Positions 49,741-58,545 of a stretch of DNA of 64,000 nucleotides are shown here, one piece after another; the stretch's first letter is position 1, and every line of letters starts with the position of its first letter. Location of the stretch: positions 1 to 64,000 of the forward strand of contig CAMCCC010000001.1 of NCBI GenBank assembly GCA_945873205.1. Reading direction: 5' to 3'. Position numbers and translations under genes: made by a program. The stretch is from an uncultured bacterium (lineage in GTDB: Bacteria; Bacillota; Clostridia; Oscillospirales; Oscillospiraceae). The notes beneath the pieces are model-generated. The model had not been told where the DNA came from, made no database searches, and saw only the letters and a list, made by a program, of their open reading frames with translations.

Positions 49741-50910
49741 ATGCAGGAAAAACGTACCTCCGTCTTTGAAAACGGTTTGATCTGGTTCGGCGCGGCAGTG
49801 AGCATCGCCGAGATTCTCACCGGCACCTACTTTGCGTCCCTGGGCTTCGGCAGAGGACTGGTAGCCATCGTTCTGGGCCACATCATCGGCTGCGCCATGC
49901 TGTTTGCCGCCGGTCTCATTGGCGGCAAGGCCCGCCGCAGCGCCATGGAGACGGTGAAGATGAGCTTCGGTCAGAAGGGCAGTTTGCTGTTCGTGGTGCT
50001 GAACATCATCCAGCTGGTGGGCTGGACAGGCATCATGATCTTTGACGGCGCTCTGGCCGCCAACGGCGTATGGGCCCTGGGGAACTGGCTCTGGTGCCTG
50101 GTGATCGGCGGACTGATCGTGCTGTGGATTGTGATCGGCATTGAAAATCTGGGCAAGATAAACACGGTAGCCATGGGCGCCCTGTTCATCCTTACCATTA
50201 TGCTCAGCTTCGTGATCTTCGGCAAGGGCACCATGCACGCCGTCAGCGACGAGGGGATGAGCTTCGGCGCGGCAGTGGAGCTTTCCGTTGCCATGCCCCT
50301 GTCCTGGCTGCCCCTGATCAGCGACTATACAAGGGAAGCGGAAAAGCCCGTGAAGGCCACCGCTGCCAGCGCCATCGTCTACGGTCTGGTCAGCTGCTGG
50401 ATGTACCTGATCGGCATGGGGGCCGCCATCTTCACCGCCGAGAGTGACATTGCCCAAATCCTGCTGAAGGCCGGCCTGGGCGTGGCCGGACTGCTGATCG
50501 TGGTGTTTTCCACCGTCACCACCACCTTTCTGGATGCCTGGTCCGCCGGTATCTCCAGCGAGTCGGTGCATGAAGGGATCAAGGGCAAGTGGGTGGCTGT
50601 GGCCGCCGCTGTTCTGGGAACCATCGGTGCAATTTTCCTCCCCCTGTATGATATTACGGATTTCCTGTACTTCATCGGCTCTGTTTTTGCCCCCATGATC
50701 GCCATTCAGATTGCCGACTTCTTCATCCTCAAGCAGGATGTCAGCGGCCGGGGCGTCAGCGTGAAGAACCTGTTCATCTGGCTGCTTGGCTTCGTGGTCT
50801 ACCGGCTGCTGATGGGTGTGGACATCATCGTGGGCAACACCTTGCCGGACATGATCATCACCGTTGCATTGTGCCTTCTAGCGGCCAAATTTGAGAAAAA
50901 GAGCGTGTAA
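49741..50910 (+). CDS. cytX: Hydroxymethylpyrimidine permease CytX (NCS1 family)
   Basis: 389 residues with about eleven or twelve membrane helices. The sequence FENGLIWFGAAVSIAEILTG and the internal stretch MPLSWLPLISDYTREAEKP fit the NCS1 cytosine permease fold and the CytX subgroup, which imports HMP in TPP-regulated operons. AAGGAGG precedes the ATG at 49741. Position after thiD supports HMP as the substrate. Confidence 0.9.
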   Translation: MQEKRTSVFENGLIWFGAAVSIAEILTGTYFASLGFGRGLVAIVLGHIIGCAMLFAAGLIGGKARRSAMETVKMSFGQKGSLLFVVLNIIQLVGWTGIMIFDGALAANGVWALGNWLWCLVIGGLIVLWIVIGIENLGKINTVAMGALFILTIMLSFVIFGKGTMHAVSDEGMSFGAAVELSVAMPLSWLPLISDYTREAEKPVKATAASAIVYGLVSCWMYLIGMGAAIFTAESDIAQILLKAGLGVAGLLIVVFSTVTTTFLDAWSAGISSESVHEGIKGKWVAVAAAVLGTIGAIFLPLYDITDFLYFIGSVFAPMIAIQIADFFILKQDVSGRGVSVKNLFIWLLGFVVYRLLMGVDIIVGNTLPDMIITVALCLLAAKFEKKSV

Positions 50911-50914
50911 CAGC

Positions 50915-51541
50915 ATGAGAAGATGCGTCATCATCGGCGGGGCGGAGATTGCCCGTTACGATGAAGTGAAAAGCTACCTGCGGGCGGGGGACTATGCCAT
51001 CTACTGCGACAGCGGCCTGCGCCATCGGGAGGCCCTGGGCCTTGCGCCGGACTTAATCATTGGCGACTTTGACTCCCACCCGGACCCCCATCTGCCGGTG
51101 GAGACCATCACCCTGCCCTGTGAGAAGGACGACACGGACACGGTCTACGCCGTGAAGGAGGCTCTGAAGCGGGGCTTCGGGGACTTCCTGCTGATTGGTG
51201 TGGTGGGGGGCAGATTTGACCATTCCCTGGGAAATGTGTCCATCCTGCTGTATCTGGATTCCCTGGGCAAGCGGGGCATGATCGTGGACGACTATTCCGA
51301 GATGGAGATCGTCTCCCGCCAGGCGGCGGAGGTAGGGCCGGAATTTCCCTACTTCTCCTTGCTGAACATCAGCGGCACCGCCCGGGGCATTACTCTGGAA
51401 AACGCCAAGTACCCCCTGACGGACGCGGAGATTTGCTGTGACTATCAGTACGGCGTCAGCAACGAGCCTTTGCCGGGCAAGACGGCACGAATTCGTTTGA
51501 AGGAAGGCCGCCTGCTGCTGATCCGGGTCAGAAGCGAATAA
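50915..51541 (+). CDS. thiN: Thiamine diphosphokinase
   Basis: 208 residues. It converts thiamine plus ATP to TPP. Signatures are IIGGAEIARYD, YCDSGLRHREALG, DLIIGDFDSHP, the catalytic EKDDTDTVYAVKEAL and GVVGGRFDHSLGN; these match ThiN/TPK, not ThiL. It uses free thiamine, so a phosphatase is needed for thiamine phosphate made by ThiE. It starts four bases after cytX. No strong ribosome-binding site, so coupling to cytX is likely. Last gene of the operon. Confidence 0.93.
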   Translation: MRRCVIIGGAEIARYDEVKSYLRAGDYAIYCDSGLRHREALGLAPDLIIGDFDSHPDPHLPVETITLPCEKDDTDTVYAVKEALKRGFGDFLLIGVVGGRFDHSLGNVSILLYLDSLGKRGMIVDDYSEMEIVSRQAAEVGPEFPYFSLLNISGTARGITLENAKYPLTDAEICCDYQYGVSNEPLPGKTARIRLKEGRLLLIRVRSE

Positions 51542-51550
51542 AGAAAAAAC

Positions 51551-51589
51551 CAAAAGCAGCTTCGGCTATTTGCGCCGGAGCTGCTTTTG
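51551..51589. terminator. Terminator after the thiamine operon
   Basis: A 16-bp stem (one G-U pair) CAAAAGCAGC... / ...GCTGCTTTTG, ending in TTTT. Confidence 0.8.
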
Positions 51590-51604
51590 CATACGAATCC
51601 CCCC

Positions 51605-51633
51605 TTGCGAAAAAGGGCGGTATCGATTATAAT
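51605..51633 (+). promoter_or_regulatory. Promoter for the nucleotide-sugar dehydratase gene
   Basis: TTGCGA (51605-51610) and a perfect TATAAT (51628-51633) with a 17-base spacer. Confidence 0.75.
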
Positions 51634-51696
51634 AACTTGTCAGCTGCGCGCATTTTAAGCGCCGGCTGTGTATCAGCGCCTGAAAAGAGGTAGACT

Positions 51697-53610
51697 ATGA
51701 AGGATAACAAAAAGAGTAACAGAGGTCACGCTCTGCGCGTTTTTGGGATCATACTGATCGATATATGCCTGATCAACCTGGCGGCTTTCGCTGCTATCAT
51801 GCTGCGGATGGAGCTGGACTATGCCGATGCCGCCGCCCATGGCTTCCTGCACACGCTCAGGGTGTGCTGCATCCCCGGGACCCTGGCGGCCCTGCTGATG
51901 TTCAAGGTGTTTGGGCTGTACAGCAGCGCCTGGGAATATGCCGGGGAGCGGGAGCTAATCTCCATTGCCTTTGCCTCCCTCTGCGCCTCGGCGCTGTACT
52001 ATTCCATCGCGCGCATTATGAACTGTCCCTTCCCCAGAAGCTTCCCCTTCATCTATATGATGGTGCTGATGCTGGCAATTGCGGCTTCCCGGGTGGCTTA
52101 CCGGCAGGCCCGCAGGGAGCTGATTGCCCGCAACGCCGCCAGAGCCGGCGCGCTGCGTCGCACCATGCTCATCGGCGCGGGGGACGGCGCGGTGCTGGTG
52201 ATCCGGGAACTGGAAAACAACCGCCACGCCAGAAACCGGGTGGTCTGCCTCATTGACGACGACCCGGCCAAGAAGGGCCACCGGGTCCGGGGCGTGAAGG
52301 TGGTGGGCGGCAGGGAGAAAATTCTGGATGCGGCAAAAAAATACGCCGTTGAGGACATTATCTTCTGCATCCCCTCCGCCAGCAAAGAAGTGCGCAATGA
52401 GATTCTGGAAATTTGCAGCCAGACCGGGGCGGAGCTGAAAACCCTGCCCTCCCTGGACAAGCTGATCAACGGCGAAGTGACCCTGACCCAGATCAAGTCT
52501 GTCAGCATCGAGGACCTGCTGGGCCGCACCCAGGTGCATACCGACAACGCGGCCATCCGGGACAAGGTCCAGGGCAAGGTGGTCCTGGTCACCGGCGGCG
52601 GCGGCTCCATCGGCAGCGAGCTCTGCCGGCAGCTGGCGGCCCTGTCCCCCCGGCAGCTGGTGATTTTTGATATTTACGAGAACAACGCCTATGACATCCA
52701 GATGGAGCTGAAGCGGCGGTACCCGACGCTGGACCTGGTGGTGCTGATCGGCTCCGTCCGGGAGGAGCGGCGGGTTCGGTATGTGTTTGAAACCTACCGG
52801 CCCGATGTGGTCTGCCACGCGGCGGCCCACAAGCATGTGCCTCTCATGGAGGACAGTCCTGCCGAGGCCATCAAGAACAATGTGTTCGGTACATACAACG
52901 TGGCCAGGGCAGCAGGAGATTACGGCACGGGGCTGTTTATCCTCATTTCCTCCGACAAGGCAGTGAACCCCACCAACGTGATGGGAGCCTCCAAGCGGGT
53001 ATGTGAGATGGTGGTGCAGTCCATGAACGGGCAGAGCGGCACCAAGTACATTGCGGTGCGCTTTGGCAACGTGCTGGGCAGCAACGGCAGCGTAATCCCC
53101 CTGTTCAAAAAGCAGATCGCCGAGGGCGGCCCGGTGACCGTTACGGACAAGCGGGTGACCCGCTTCTTCATGACCATTCCAGAGGCGGTCTCCCTGATCC
53201 TCCAGGCCGGGGCTTATGCCGAGGGCGGCGAGGTGTTCGTGCTGGATATGGGAGAGCCGGTGCGTATTGACGACATGGCCAGGAAGATGATCCGCCTCAG
53301 CGGCTTTGAGCCGGATGTGGACATCAAGATTGAATACACCGGGCTGCGGCCGGGAGAGAAGCTCTATGAGGAACTGCTGCTGAAATCCGAGGGCCTGCAG
53401 AAAACGGACAACAAACTGATCTACATCGGCCACCAGGTGATGTATACGCCGGCGGAGATTGAAGAAAAGCTGGATACCCTCCGCGGTGTGCTGTACGCCC
53501 CCAATGCCCAGGTTCGTGACTGTATGCTGAACATCATCAAGGAACCGGCCGACAGAATGTATGAACCCATCCCCGGCGCCGTGAATCCCAAGGATGTGAT
53601 CGAAGTCTGA
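51697..53610 (+). CDS. Membrane nucleotide-sugar 4,6-dehydratase (CapD/PglF/WbpM family)
   Basis: 637 residues. Four N-terminal membrane helices (about 12-140) precede two Rossmann domains, with GAGDGAVLVIRELE and GGGGSIGSELCRQL as the NAD(P)-binding loops. The catalytic region reads SSDKAVNPTNVMGASKRVCE, with Met replacing the usual Tyr, as in this family of UDP-GlcNAc 4,6-dehydratases. It makes 4-keto-6-deoxy sugars for surface glycans. GAAAAGAGG precedes the ATG. No other glycan genes adjoin. Confidence 0.93.
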   Translation: MKDNKKSNRGHALRVFGIILIDICLINLAAFAAIMLRMELDYADAAAHGFLHTLRVCCIPGTLAALLMFKVFGLYSSAWEYAGERELISIAFASLCASALYYSIARIMNCPFPRSFPFIYMMVLMLAIAASRVAYRQARRELIARNAARAGALRRTMLIGAGDGAVLVIRELENNRHARNRVVCLIDDDPAKKGHRVRGVKVVGGREKILDAAKKYAVEDIIFCIPSASKEVRNEILEICSQTGAELKTLPSLDKLINGEVTLTQIKSVSIEDLLGRTQVHTDNAAIRDKVQGKVVLVTGGGGSIGSELCRQLAALSPRQLVIFDIYENNAYDIQMELKRRYPTLDLVVLIGSVREERRVRYVFETYRPDVVCHAAAHKHVPLMEDSPAEAIKNNVFGTYNVARAAGDYGTGLFILISSDKAVNPTNVMGASKRVCEMVVQSMNGQSGTKYIAVRFGNVLGSNGSVIPLFKKQIAEGGPVTVTDKRVTRFFMTIPEAVSLILQAGAYAEGGEVFVLDMGEPVRIDDMARKMIRLSGFEPDVDIKIEYTGLRPGEKLYEELLLKSEGLQKTDNKLIYIGHQVMYTPAEIEEKLDTLRGVLYAPNAQVRDCMLNIIKEPADRMYEPIPGAVNPKDVIEV

Positions 53611-53665
53611 CTTCTTTCGCCCTGTCAAAAACCGCATATAAAAAACGGGAAGGAAAGAGCGAATC

Positions 53666-55129
53666 ATGCTGAACACCATCTATACCGGCTTTGCAAACCT
53701 GATCGGCGGCATCAACAACGTGATGTACAGCTATCTGCTGATTATCCTGCTGCTGGCCGTGGGCCTTTACTTTACTTGCAGGGGCAAGTTCCTCCAGCTG
53801 CGTATGCTGCCGGAATCCCTCCGCGTGGCCACCGAGAAGCCCGGCAGCACCGGCGCGGTTTCCTCCTTTGAGGCGCTGATGGTCTCTACCGCCAGCCGCG
53901 TGGGCACCGGCAACATTGTGGGCGTGGCCAACGCCATTGCCACCGGCGGCTACGGCGCGGTGTTCTGGATGTGGGTGATTGCCATTGTAGGCGCGGCCTC
54001 CGCCTTTGTGGAGAGCACCCTGGCCCAGATCTATAAGAAGAAGGATGAAAACGGCGGCAGCTACGGCGGCCCCTCCTATTACATCCAGGCGGCGCTGAAG
54101 AGCCGGGCCCTGGGCGTGGTGTTCGCCATTGCCCTGATTGCCACCTATGCGGTAGGCTTCAACATGCTCTGCGCCTTTAACCTGATTGACAGCCTTTCCG
54201 GCTACGGCTTTTACTCTGCGGCGCAGACGACGCTGCTGGGCAGGGAAGTGAACCTGGCGGCCCTGATCGGCGGCGCGCTGCTGGCGCTGCTGGTGGCCTA
54301 CTGCATCTTCGGCGGCGGCAAGCGCATCGTGAAGGTCACCGGTGTTCTGGTTCCGGTGATGGGTGTGCTGTACATTCTGATGGCTCTTGTGGTGGTGCTG
54401 CTGAATCTGGGCACCATCCCCGCTGTCTTTGCCAGCATCTTCCGGGAGGCCTTTAACTTCAAGGCCATCTTCGGCGGCGCGCTGGGCTTCGGCTCCTCCG
54501 CCATCATGCAGGGCGTGAAGCGGGGCCTTTACTCCAACGAGGCCGGCGTGGGCTCCGCCCCAAATGCGGCGGCTGCGGCGGATGTGTCCCACCCGGTGAA
54601 GCAGGGCTTGGTGCAGATGCTGTCGGTCTTTATCGATACCCTGCTGATCTGCACGGCCACGGCCCTGATGGCGCTCAGCTCCGGCATCGTCCCCTCTGGG
54701 GAACTGAAGGGTGCGCTCTTTGTCCAGACTGCTCTGGCCCAGACCTTCGGCGCTGTGGGTCCCTACTTCATCAGCGCGGCGCTGCTGCTGTTTGCTTTTA
54801 CCACGCTGCTGGGCAATCTGTTCTACTGCGAAGGTGCGCTGAACTACATCTCCCAGCGGAAGGTCAGCAAAAAGACCATGACGGTGTTCAATCTCTGCGC
54901 TGTGGTGGTGATCTTCCTGGGCGCGCAGATGCAGTTTGGCCTGGTTTGGGACCTGGCGGATGTGCTGATGGGCATTATGGCGCTGATCAACCTGCCGGTG
55001 ATCGTCGTCCTGGGCGGCACGGCCATGCGTGCGCTGGAGGACTATGTGGCCCAGCGGAAGGCCGGCAAGGACCCCCGGTTCAAGGCCGCTTCCATCGGAT
55101 TGAAGGAACAGACCGATTTCTGGAACTGA
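53666..55129 (+). CDS. Sodium:alanine (AGCS) symporter
   Basis: 487 residues with about eleven membrane helices. AGCS markers are EALMVSTASRVGTGNIVGVA, the GAVFWMWVIAIVGAASAFVE stretch, and GLYSNEAGVGSAPNAAA. It imports alanine or glycine with sodium. AAGGAAAGAG precedes the ATG. Likely in one transcript with the preceding dehydratase, although the two are functionally unrelated. Confidence 0.93.
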   Translation: MLNTIYTGFANLIGGINNVMYSYLLIILLLAVGLYFTCRGKFLQLRMLPESLRVATEKPGSTGAVSSFEALMVSTASRVGTGNIVGVANAIATGGYGAVFWMWVIAIVGAASAFVESTLAQIYKKKDENGGSYGGPSYYIQAALKSRALGVVFAIALIATYAVGFNMLCAFNLIDSLSGYGFYSAAQTTLLGREVNLAALIGGALLALLVAYCIFGGGKRIVKVTGVLVPVMGVLYILMALVVVLLNLGTIPAVFASIFREAFNFKAIFGGALGFGSSAIMQGVKRGLYSNEAGVGSAPNAAAAADVSHPVKQGLVQMLSVFIDTLLICTATALMALSSGIVPSGELKGALFVQTALAQTFGAVGPYFISAALLLFAFTTLLGNLFYCEGALNYISQRKVSKKTMTVFNLCAVVVIFLGAQMQFGLVWDLADVLMGIMALINLPVIVVLGGTAMRALEDYVAQRKAGKDPRFKAASIGLKEQTDFWN

Positions 55130-55142
55130 AAAAGTCATAAAA

Positions 55143-55175
55143 CAGGAGCGCTTCGCCCTTGGCGGTGCGCTCCTG
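55143..55175. terminator. Hairpin after the AGCS gene
   Basis: A 9-bp perfect stem CAGGAGCGC / GCGCTCCTG. The T-run is poor on the plus strand, while A residues precede it, so it would work better on the minus strand. Terminator role uncertain. Confidence 0.5.
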
Positions 55176-55193
55176 CTGTCTATGGGGCTGTAC

Positions 55194-55222
55194 TTGAAAT
55201 CGTAACAATTCGGTGCTATAAT
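55194..55222 (+). promoter_or_regulatory. Promoter for the M15 carboxypeptidase gene
   Basis: TTGAAA (55194-55199) and a perfect TATAAT (55217-55222), 17-base spacer. Confidence 0.8.
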
Positions 55223-55263
55223 GCTTGGATAGAACAAGTCTTAGGAAAGGAAGAAGCTGAGAT

Positions 55264-56100
55264 TTGAAGAAGAAAATCGCCTGGATTCTCTGCATGATCG
55301 GCCTTTGCCTCGTGCTTTATACCATTGTCGTGTCCCGGATGGAGAGCAGCACCAATGTGATCTTCGGCGGGGCAGAGGGCGCCTATGTCAAGTCTGACAG
55401 TGTTACCTTCATGGATATGAACGCCACACCCACCCCAGAGCCCACGGTGGATATCTGGCCCCAGCTGACCCAGTCCGACTTTGAGGAGAACAACTACCTG
55501 CGCATTGTGAACAACGATAACCTGATCTCCTCCGCCTTTGAGCCCACTTCCGTCGCAAGGATCAGCTCCACCCGTTACATGATGTTTGACGCGGAGTACC
55601 TGCCCTATCTGGACGCCTTTATCGAGGCTATCAACGAGGCGGGCTTTGACGTCTATGTGGCCGGGGCTTACCGCTCCTATTCCTACCAGAACCGCCTGTT
55701 TAACTCCAAGGCCAGTCAGATCGCCTATGAAAAGGCAGGCGGCAAGCAGGTGGATTATACCGACCCCATCTATCAGGAGGCGGTGGAGGAGGCCAAGCTG
55801 ATCACGGCCTTCCCCGGCAGCAGCGAGCATCAGCTGGGCCTTGCGGTGGACCTGCTGGACAAAAACTATTCCCGCATGGTGTACAGCGAAATGAACCAGG
55901 AGTTCTTTGCCTGGCTGGATGAGCACTGCGCCGAGTATGGCTTCATCAAGCGCTATCCCACCCGTAAGCTGCTGCTGACCGGCTGGGACGAGCCATGGCA
56001 CTACCGCTATGTGGGCAAGGAGGCTGCCACCTTTATTATGGAGCAGGGCATATGCTATGAGGAGTTCTATGCCCATTATTTCCCCGATTTCCAATATTGA
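55264..56100 (+). CDS. Membrane-anchored D,D-carboxypeptidase, VanY/M15 family
   Basis: 278 residues with a TTG start. An N-terminal membrane anchor (about 4-24) is followed by a linker and the M15B zinc peptidase domain: YVAGAYRSYSYQNRLF, the zinc motif GSSEHQLGLAVDL and the metal His in GWDEPWHYRYVG. It trims the terminal D-Ala of peptidoglycan stems. GGAAAGGAAG lies upstream of the TTG. The genes of a VanA-type cluster are absent, so a housekeeping wall role is more likely than resistance. Confidence 0.9.
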   Translation: MKKKIAWILCMIGLCLVLYTIVVSRMESSTNVIFGGAEGAYVKSDSVTFMDMNATPTPEPTVDIWPQLTQSDFEENNYLRIVNNDNLISSAFEPTSVARISSTRYMMFDAEYLPYLDAFIEAINEAGFDVYVAGAYRSYSYQNRLFNSKASQIAYEKAGGKQVDYTDPIYQEAVEEAKLITAFPGSSEHQLGLAVDLLDKNYSRMVYSEMNQEFFAWLDEHCAEYGFIKRYPTRKLLLTGWDEPWHYRYVGKEAATFIMEQGICYEEFYAHYFPDFQY

Positions 56101-56104
56101 TCTG

Positions 56105-56136
56105 TTTGTGGCAGGGCATGGGCGCCCTGCCACAAA
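56105..56136 (+). terminator. Terminator-like hairpin after the carboxypeptidase gene
   Basis: 13-bp stem TTTGTGGCAGGGC / GCCCTGCCACAAA, followed by ATATG and no T-run. Confidence 0.5.
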
Positions 56137-56164
56137 ATATGTGCTCATCTGCGGAAAAAAGAAC

Positions 56165-56193
56165 TTGCAATTGCCAGCATATGGTGGTATCAT
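56165..56193 (+). promoter_or_regulatory. Promoter of the rimP-nusA-infB operon
   Basis: TTGCAA (56165-56170) and TATCAT (56188-56193), 17-base spacer. Confidence 0.65.
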
Positions 56194-56220
56194 TGCAATG
56201 TAAGCATTATGGTATTTGCA

Positions 56221-56246
56221 GAGTGGGTTCCGACCCACTCTTTTTT
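56221..56246 (+). terminator. Leader terminator (attenuator) before rimP
   Basis: Perfect 8-bp stem GAGTGGGT / ACCCACTC with a TCCG loop and TTTTTT, placed about 20 bases after the predicted transcription start and 40 before rimP. It is between promoter and gene, so it must be read through for operon expression. Confidence 0.75.
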
Positions 56247-56285
56247 GCGAGACTTTTTGACTATGTATGCGAAAGTGAGAAGGAC

Positions 56286-56741
56286 ATGAGCAAAATAACC
56301 GATAGGGTCTGGGCCCTTGCAAAGCCGGTGGTGGAGGAAGCGGGCTGCACGCTCTGGGACGTGGAATACGTCCGGGAGGCGGGAAGCTGGTATCTCCGGG
56401 TGTTCATCGACAAGGAGGGCGGCGTCAGCATCAATGACTGCGAGGCCATCAGCCGCAGGCTGGATCCCATCTTGGATGAGGAGGACCCCATTCCTGACAG
56501 CTATGTGTTTGAAGTGGGCTCCGCCGGGGCGGAGCGGGAGCTGAAGCGTCCCGGGGATTTTCAGCAGTTCATGGGCAGCCAGGTGGAGGTCCGACTGTAT
56601 CAGCCCCTGGATGGCAGCAAAGTGTTTGTGGGCACGCTGGCCGGCTACGACAACGGCGATGTGACTGTGACAGTGGGTAAAAATGATATGCGCTTTCTGA
56701 AGGCCCAGGTGGCCCTGGTAAAGCTGCATGTATCAATATAA
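56286..56741 (+). CDS. rimP: Ribosome maturation factor RimP
   Basis: 151 residues. It assists assembly of the 30S subunit. Visible are the N-terminal region VWALAKPVVEEAGCTLWDVE, GGVSINDCEAISRRLDPIL and FEVGSAGAERELKRPGDFQ, then the SH3-like C-terminal domain. The ATG at 56286 starts the family sequence, though AAGGA is unusually close. First gene of the operon. Confidence 0.94.
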   Translation: MSKITDRVWALAKPVVEEAGCTLWDVEYVREAGSWYLRVFIDKEGGVSINDCEAISRRLDPILDEEDPIPDSYVFEVGSAGAERELKRPGDFQQFMGSQVEVRLYQPLDGSKVFVGTLAGYDNGDVTVTVGKNDMRFLKAQVALVKLHVSI

Positions 56742-56768
56742 GAGGTATAAAAGGACGGAGTTTGAGAA

Positions 56769-57821
56769 ATGAACGCAGAATTTTTTGAGGCAGTTGCGGA
56801 TATCGAGGCTGAAAAGGGCATACCCAAGGCCTATATGTATGACAAGATCAAGCAGGCTATGCTGGCCGCTTTCCGCCGCGACAACCCGGAGTGTGAGGAC
56901 AATGTGGAGATCATTCTGGATGAGGACAAGAAGCGGATTGACATGAATGTCAACAAGCTCATCGTGGATGAGGTTCAGGACCCCAGCCATGAGATCATTC
57001 TGGAAGCTGCCAAGAAGATCAGCCGCCGGGCCAAGGTGGGCGACATGATCGGCGTGCCGGTGGAGACCAAGAAGTTTGGCCGTATCGCTGCCCAGGCTGC
57101 CAAGCAGGTCATCATCCAGGGCATCCGTGAGGCCGAGCGGGGCATCATCTATGAGGAGTTCACCTCCAAGGAGCATGAGATCCTTACCGGCGTGGTGTCT
57201 CACATCGAACCGAGAAACGGCAGTGTTTCCATCCGTATCTCCTCCAACAGTGAGTTTACCGAGGCCATGCTGGCCCCCAATGAGCGCATCAAGACCGAAG
57301 TACTTACCGAGGGCGACCATATCAAGGTCTATGTGGTGGAAGTGCGCAACTCCACCCGCGGTCCCCAGGTCCTGATTTCCCGCACCCATCCCGGCCTGGT
57401 GAAGCGCCTGTTCGAGCTGGAAGTGCCGGAAATTTACGACGGTACGGTGGAGATCAAGTCCATCGCCCGTGAGGCCGGCAGCCGCACCAAGATGGCCGTC
57501 TGGTCTGCCGATCCCGATGTGGACCCCATCGGCTCCTGCGTGGGCCCCAAGGGCGGCCGCGTGGCCAGCATCGTCAACGAGCTGGGCGGCGAGAAGATCG
57601 ACATCATCAAGTACAGCGAGGTTCCCGAGGAATACATCGCCGCGGCCCTCTCTCCCTCTGAGGTGGTCAGCGTCACCATGCTGGAGGACGGAAAGAGCTG
57701 CCGGGTCATCGTGCCCGATTCCCAGCTGTCCCTGGCCATCGGCAAGGAGGGGCAGAACGCCCGCCTGGCCGCCAAGCTCACCGGCTACAAGATCGATATC
57801 AAGCCCGAGTCCGAGGCCTGA
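56769..57821 (+). CDS. nusA: Transcription termination/antitermination protein NusA
   Basis: 350 residues: RNA polymerase-binding N-terminal domain, S1 domain (ILTGVVSHIEPRNGSVSIRI), and two KH domains (DPIGSCVGPKGGRVASIVNE; LAIGKEGQNARLAAKLTGYK). It modulates pausing and intrinsic termination. The length fits Firmicutes NusA, which lacks the C-terminal acidic repeats of E. coli. As the second gene of the operon it may act on the terminator in its own leader. Confidence 0.96.
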   Translation: MNAEFFEAVADIEAEKGIPKAYMYDKIKQAMLAAFRRDNPECEDNVEIILDEDKKRIDMNVNKLIVDEVQDPSHEIILEAAKKISRRAKVGDMIGVPVETKKFGRIAAQAAKQVIIQGIREAERGIIYEEFTSKEHEILTGVVSHIEPRNGSVSIRISSNSEFTEAMLAPNERIKTEVLTEGDHIKVYVVEVRNSTRGPQVLISRTHPGLVKRLFELEVPEIYDGTVEIKSIAREAGSRTKMAVWSADPDVDPIGSCVGPKGGRVASIVNELGGEKIDIIKYSEVPEEYIAAALSPSEVVSVTMLEDGKSCRVIVPDSQLSLAIGKEGQNARLAAKLTGYKIDIKPESEA

Positions 57822-57847
57822 ACAAATCCTTAAAGGAGGCGGCAGTT

Positions 57848-58114
57848 TTGGAAAAGAAAATACCCATGCGGCAATGTCTTGGCTGCCGCGAAATGAAACC
57901 CAAGAAGGAACTGATCCGGGTGGTCCGTTCCCCGGAAGGGGAGATCAGCCTGGACTTCAAGGGCAAGGCTTCCGGCCGGGGCGCCTATGTGTGTCCCGAT
58001 CCCAAGTGCCTGAAGAAGGCCATCAAGGCCCGGGCTTTGGAGCGGGCTTTCTCCGCCCAGATCCCGCCGGAAATCTATGAAAGGCTGGAAAGCCAGATGG
58101 AGGGCGGGGCATGA
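57848..58114 (+). CDS. rnpM: YlxR family RNA-binding protein (RnpM)
   Basis: 88 residues, TTG start with AAAGGAGG ten bases upstream. The family pattern is RQCLGCREMKPKKELIRVV, KASGRGAYVCPDPKCLKKA and KARALERAF. In Bacillus this protein binds RNase P and regulates it. It sits in its usual place between nusA and ylxQ and overlaps the latter by four bases. Confidence 0.92.
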   Translation: MEKKIPMRQCLGCREMKPKKELIRVVRSPEGEISLDFKGKASGRGAYVCPDPKCLKKAIKARALERAFSAQIPPEIYERLESQMEGGA

Positions 58115-58545
58115 GCGATAAGATATTGAATATGCTGGGCCTGATGCGCCGGGCCAACGCCATCCAGATCGGCGAGACCAATACCGGCGCTGCCGTCCGG
58201 GGCGGTAAGGCGAAGCTGCTGCTGTTGGCGGCGGACGCTTCCGACAATGCCAGAAGCCGGGCGGAGGGCTTTGCCAGGGGCCGCAGCGTTCTGACCGTGC
58301 CGCTGCCCTACACCAAGGAGGAGATATCCGCCAGCGTTGGCGTGAATGGCTGCTCCATGGCGGCGGTGACGGATATGGGCTTTGCCAACGCCCTGATGAA
58401 GGCCCTCTCGGAAAAGGAGCCTGAACGTTATGCGGTGCTTGCCGGGGAGATGTCAGGCCGCTTTGAAAAGGCGCAGCGGCGGAAAAAGGAAGCTGCCGCC
58501 CACGAGAGGAATAAGAGAATTGGAAAGAGGAGGACTAACGTATGA
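58111..58545 (+). CDS. ylxQ: L7Ae family ribosomal protein-like YlxQ
   Basis: 144 residues. The L7Ae/L30e fold is seen in [20 protein letters not shown] and [16 protein letters not shown], typical of kink-turn RNA-binding proteins near infB. The C-terminal 30 residues are Lys/Arg/Glu-rich and longer than the Bacillus protein. It overlaps both neighbours with ATGA junctions. Confidence 0.9.
   Translation: MSDKILNMLGLMRRANAIQIGETNTGAAVRGGKAKLLLLAADASDNARSRAEGFARGRSVLTVPLPYTKEEISASVGVNGCSMAAVTDMGFANALMKALSEKEPERYAVLAGEMSGRFEKAQRRKKEAAAHERNKRIGKRRTNV

Noticed and set aside
55143-55175. Strong factor-independent terminator after the AGCS symporter
   Set aside because: The stem is good but the plus-strand T-run is missing, so it is listed only as an uncertain hairpin.
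55264-56100. Vancomycin-resistance VanY
   Set aside because: The M15 domain fits, but no vanRS, vanHAX or similar genes are near; a general wall carboxypeptidase is the simpler call.
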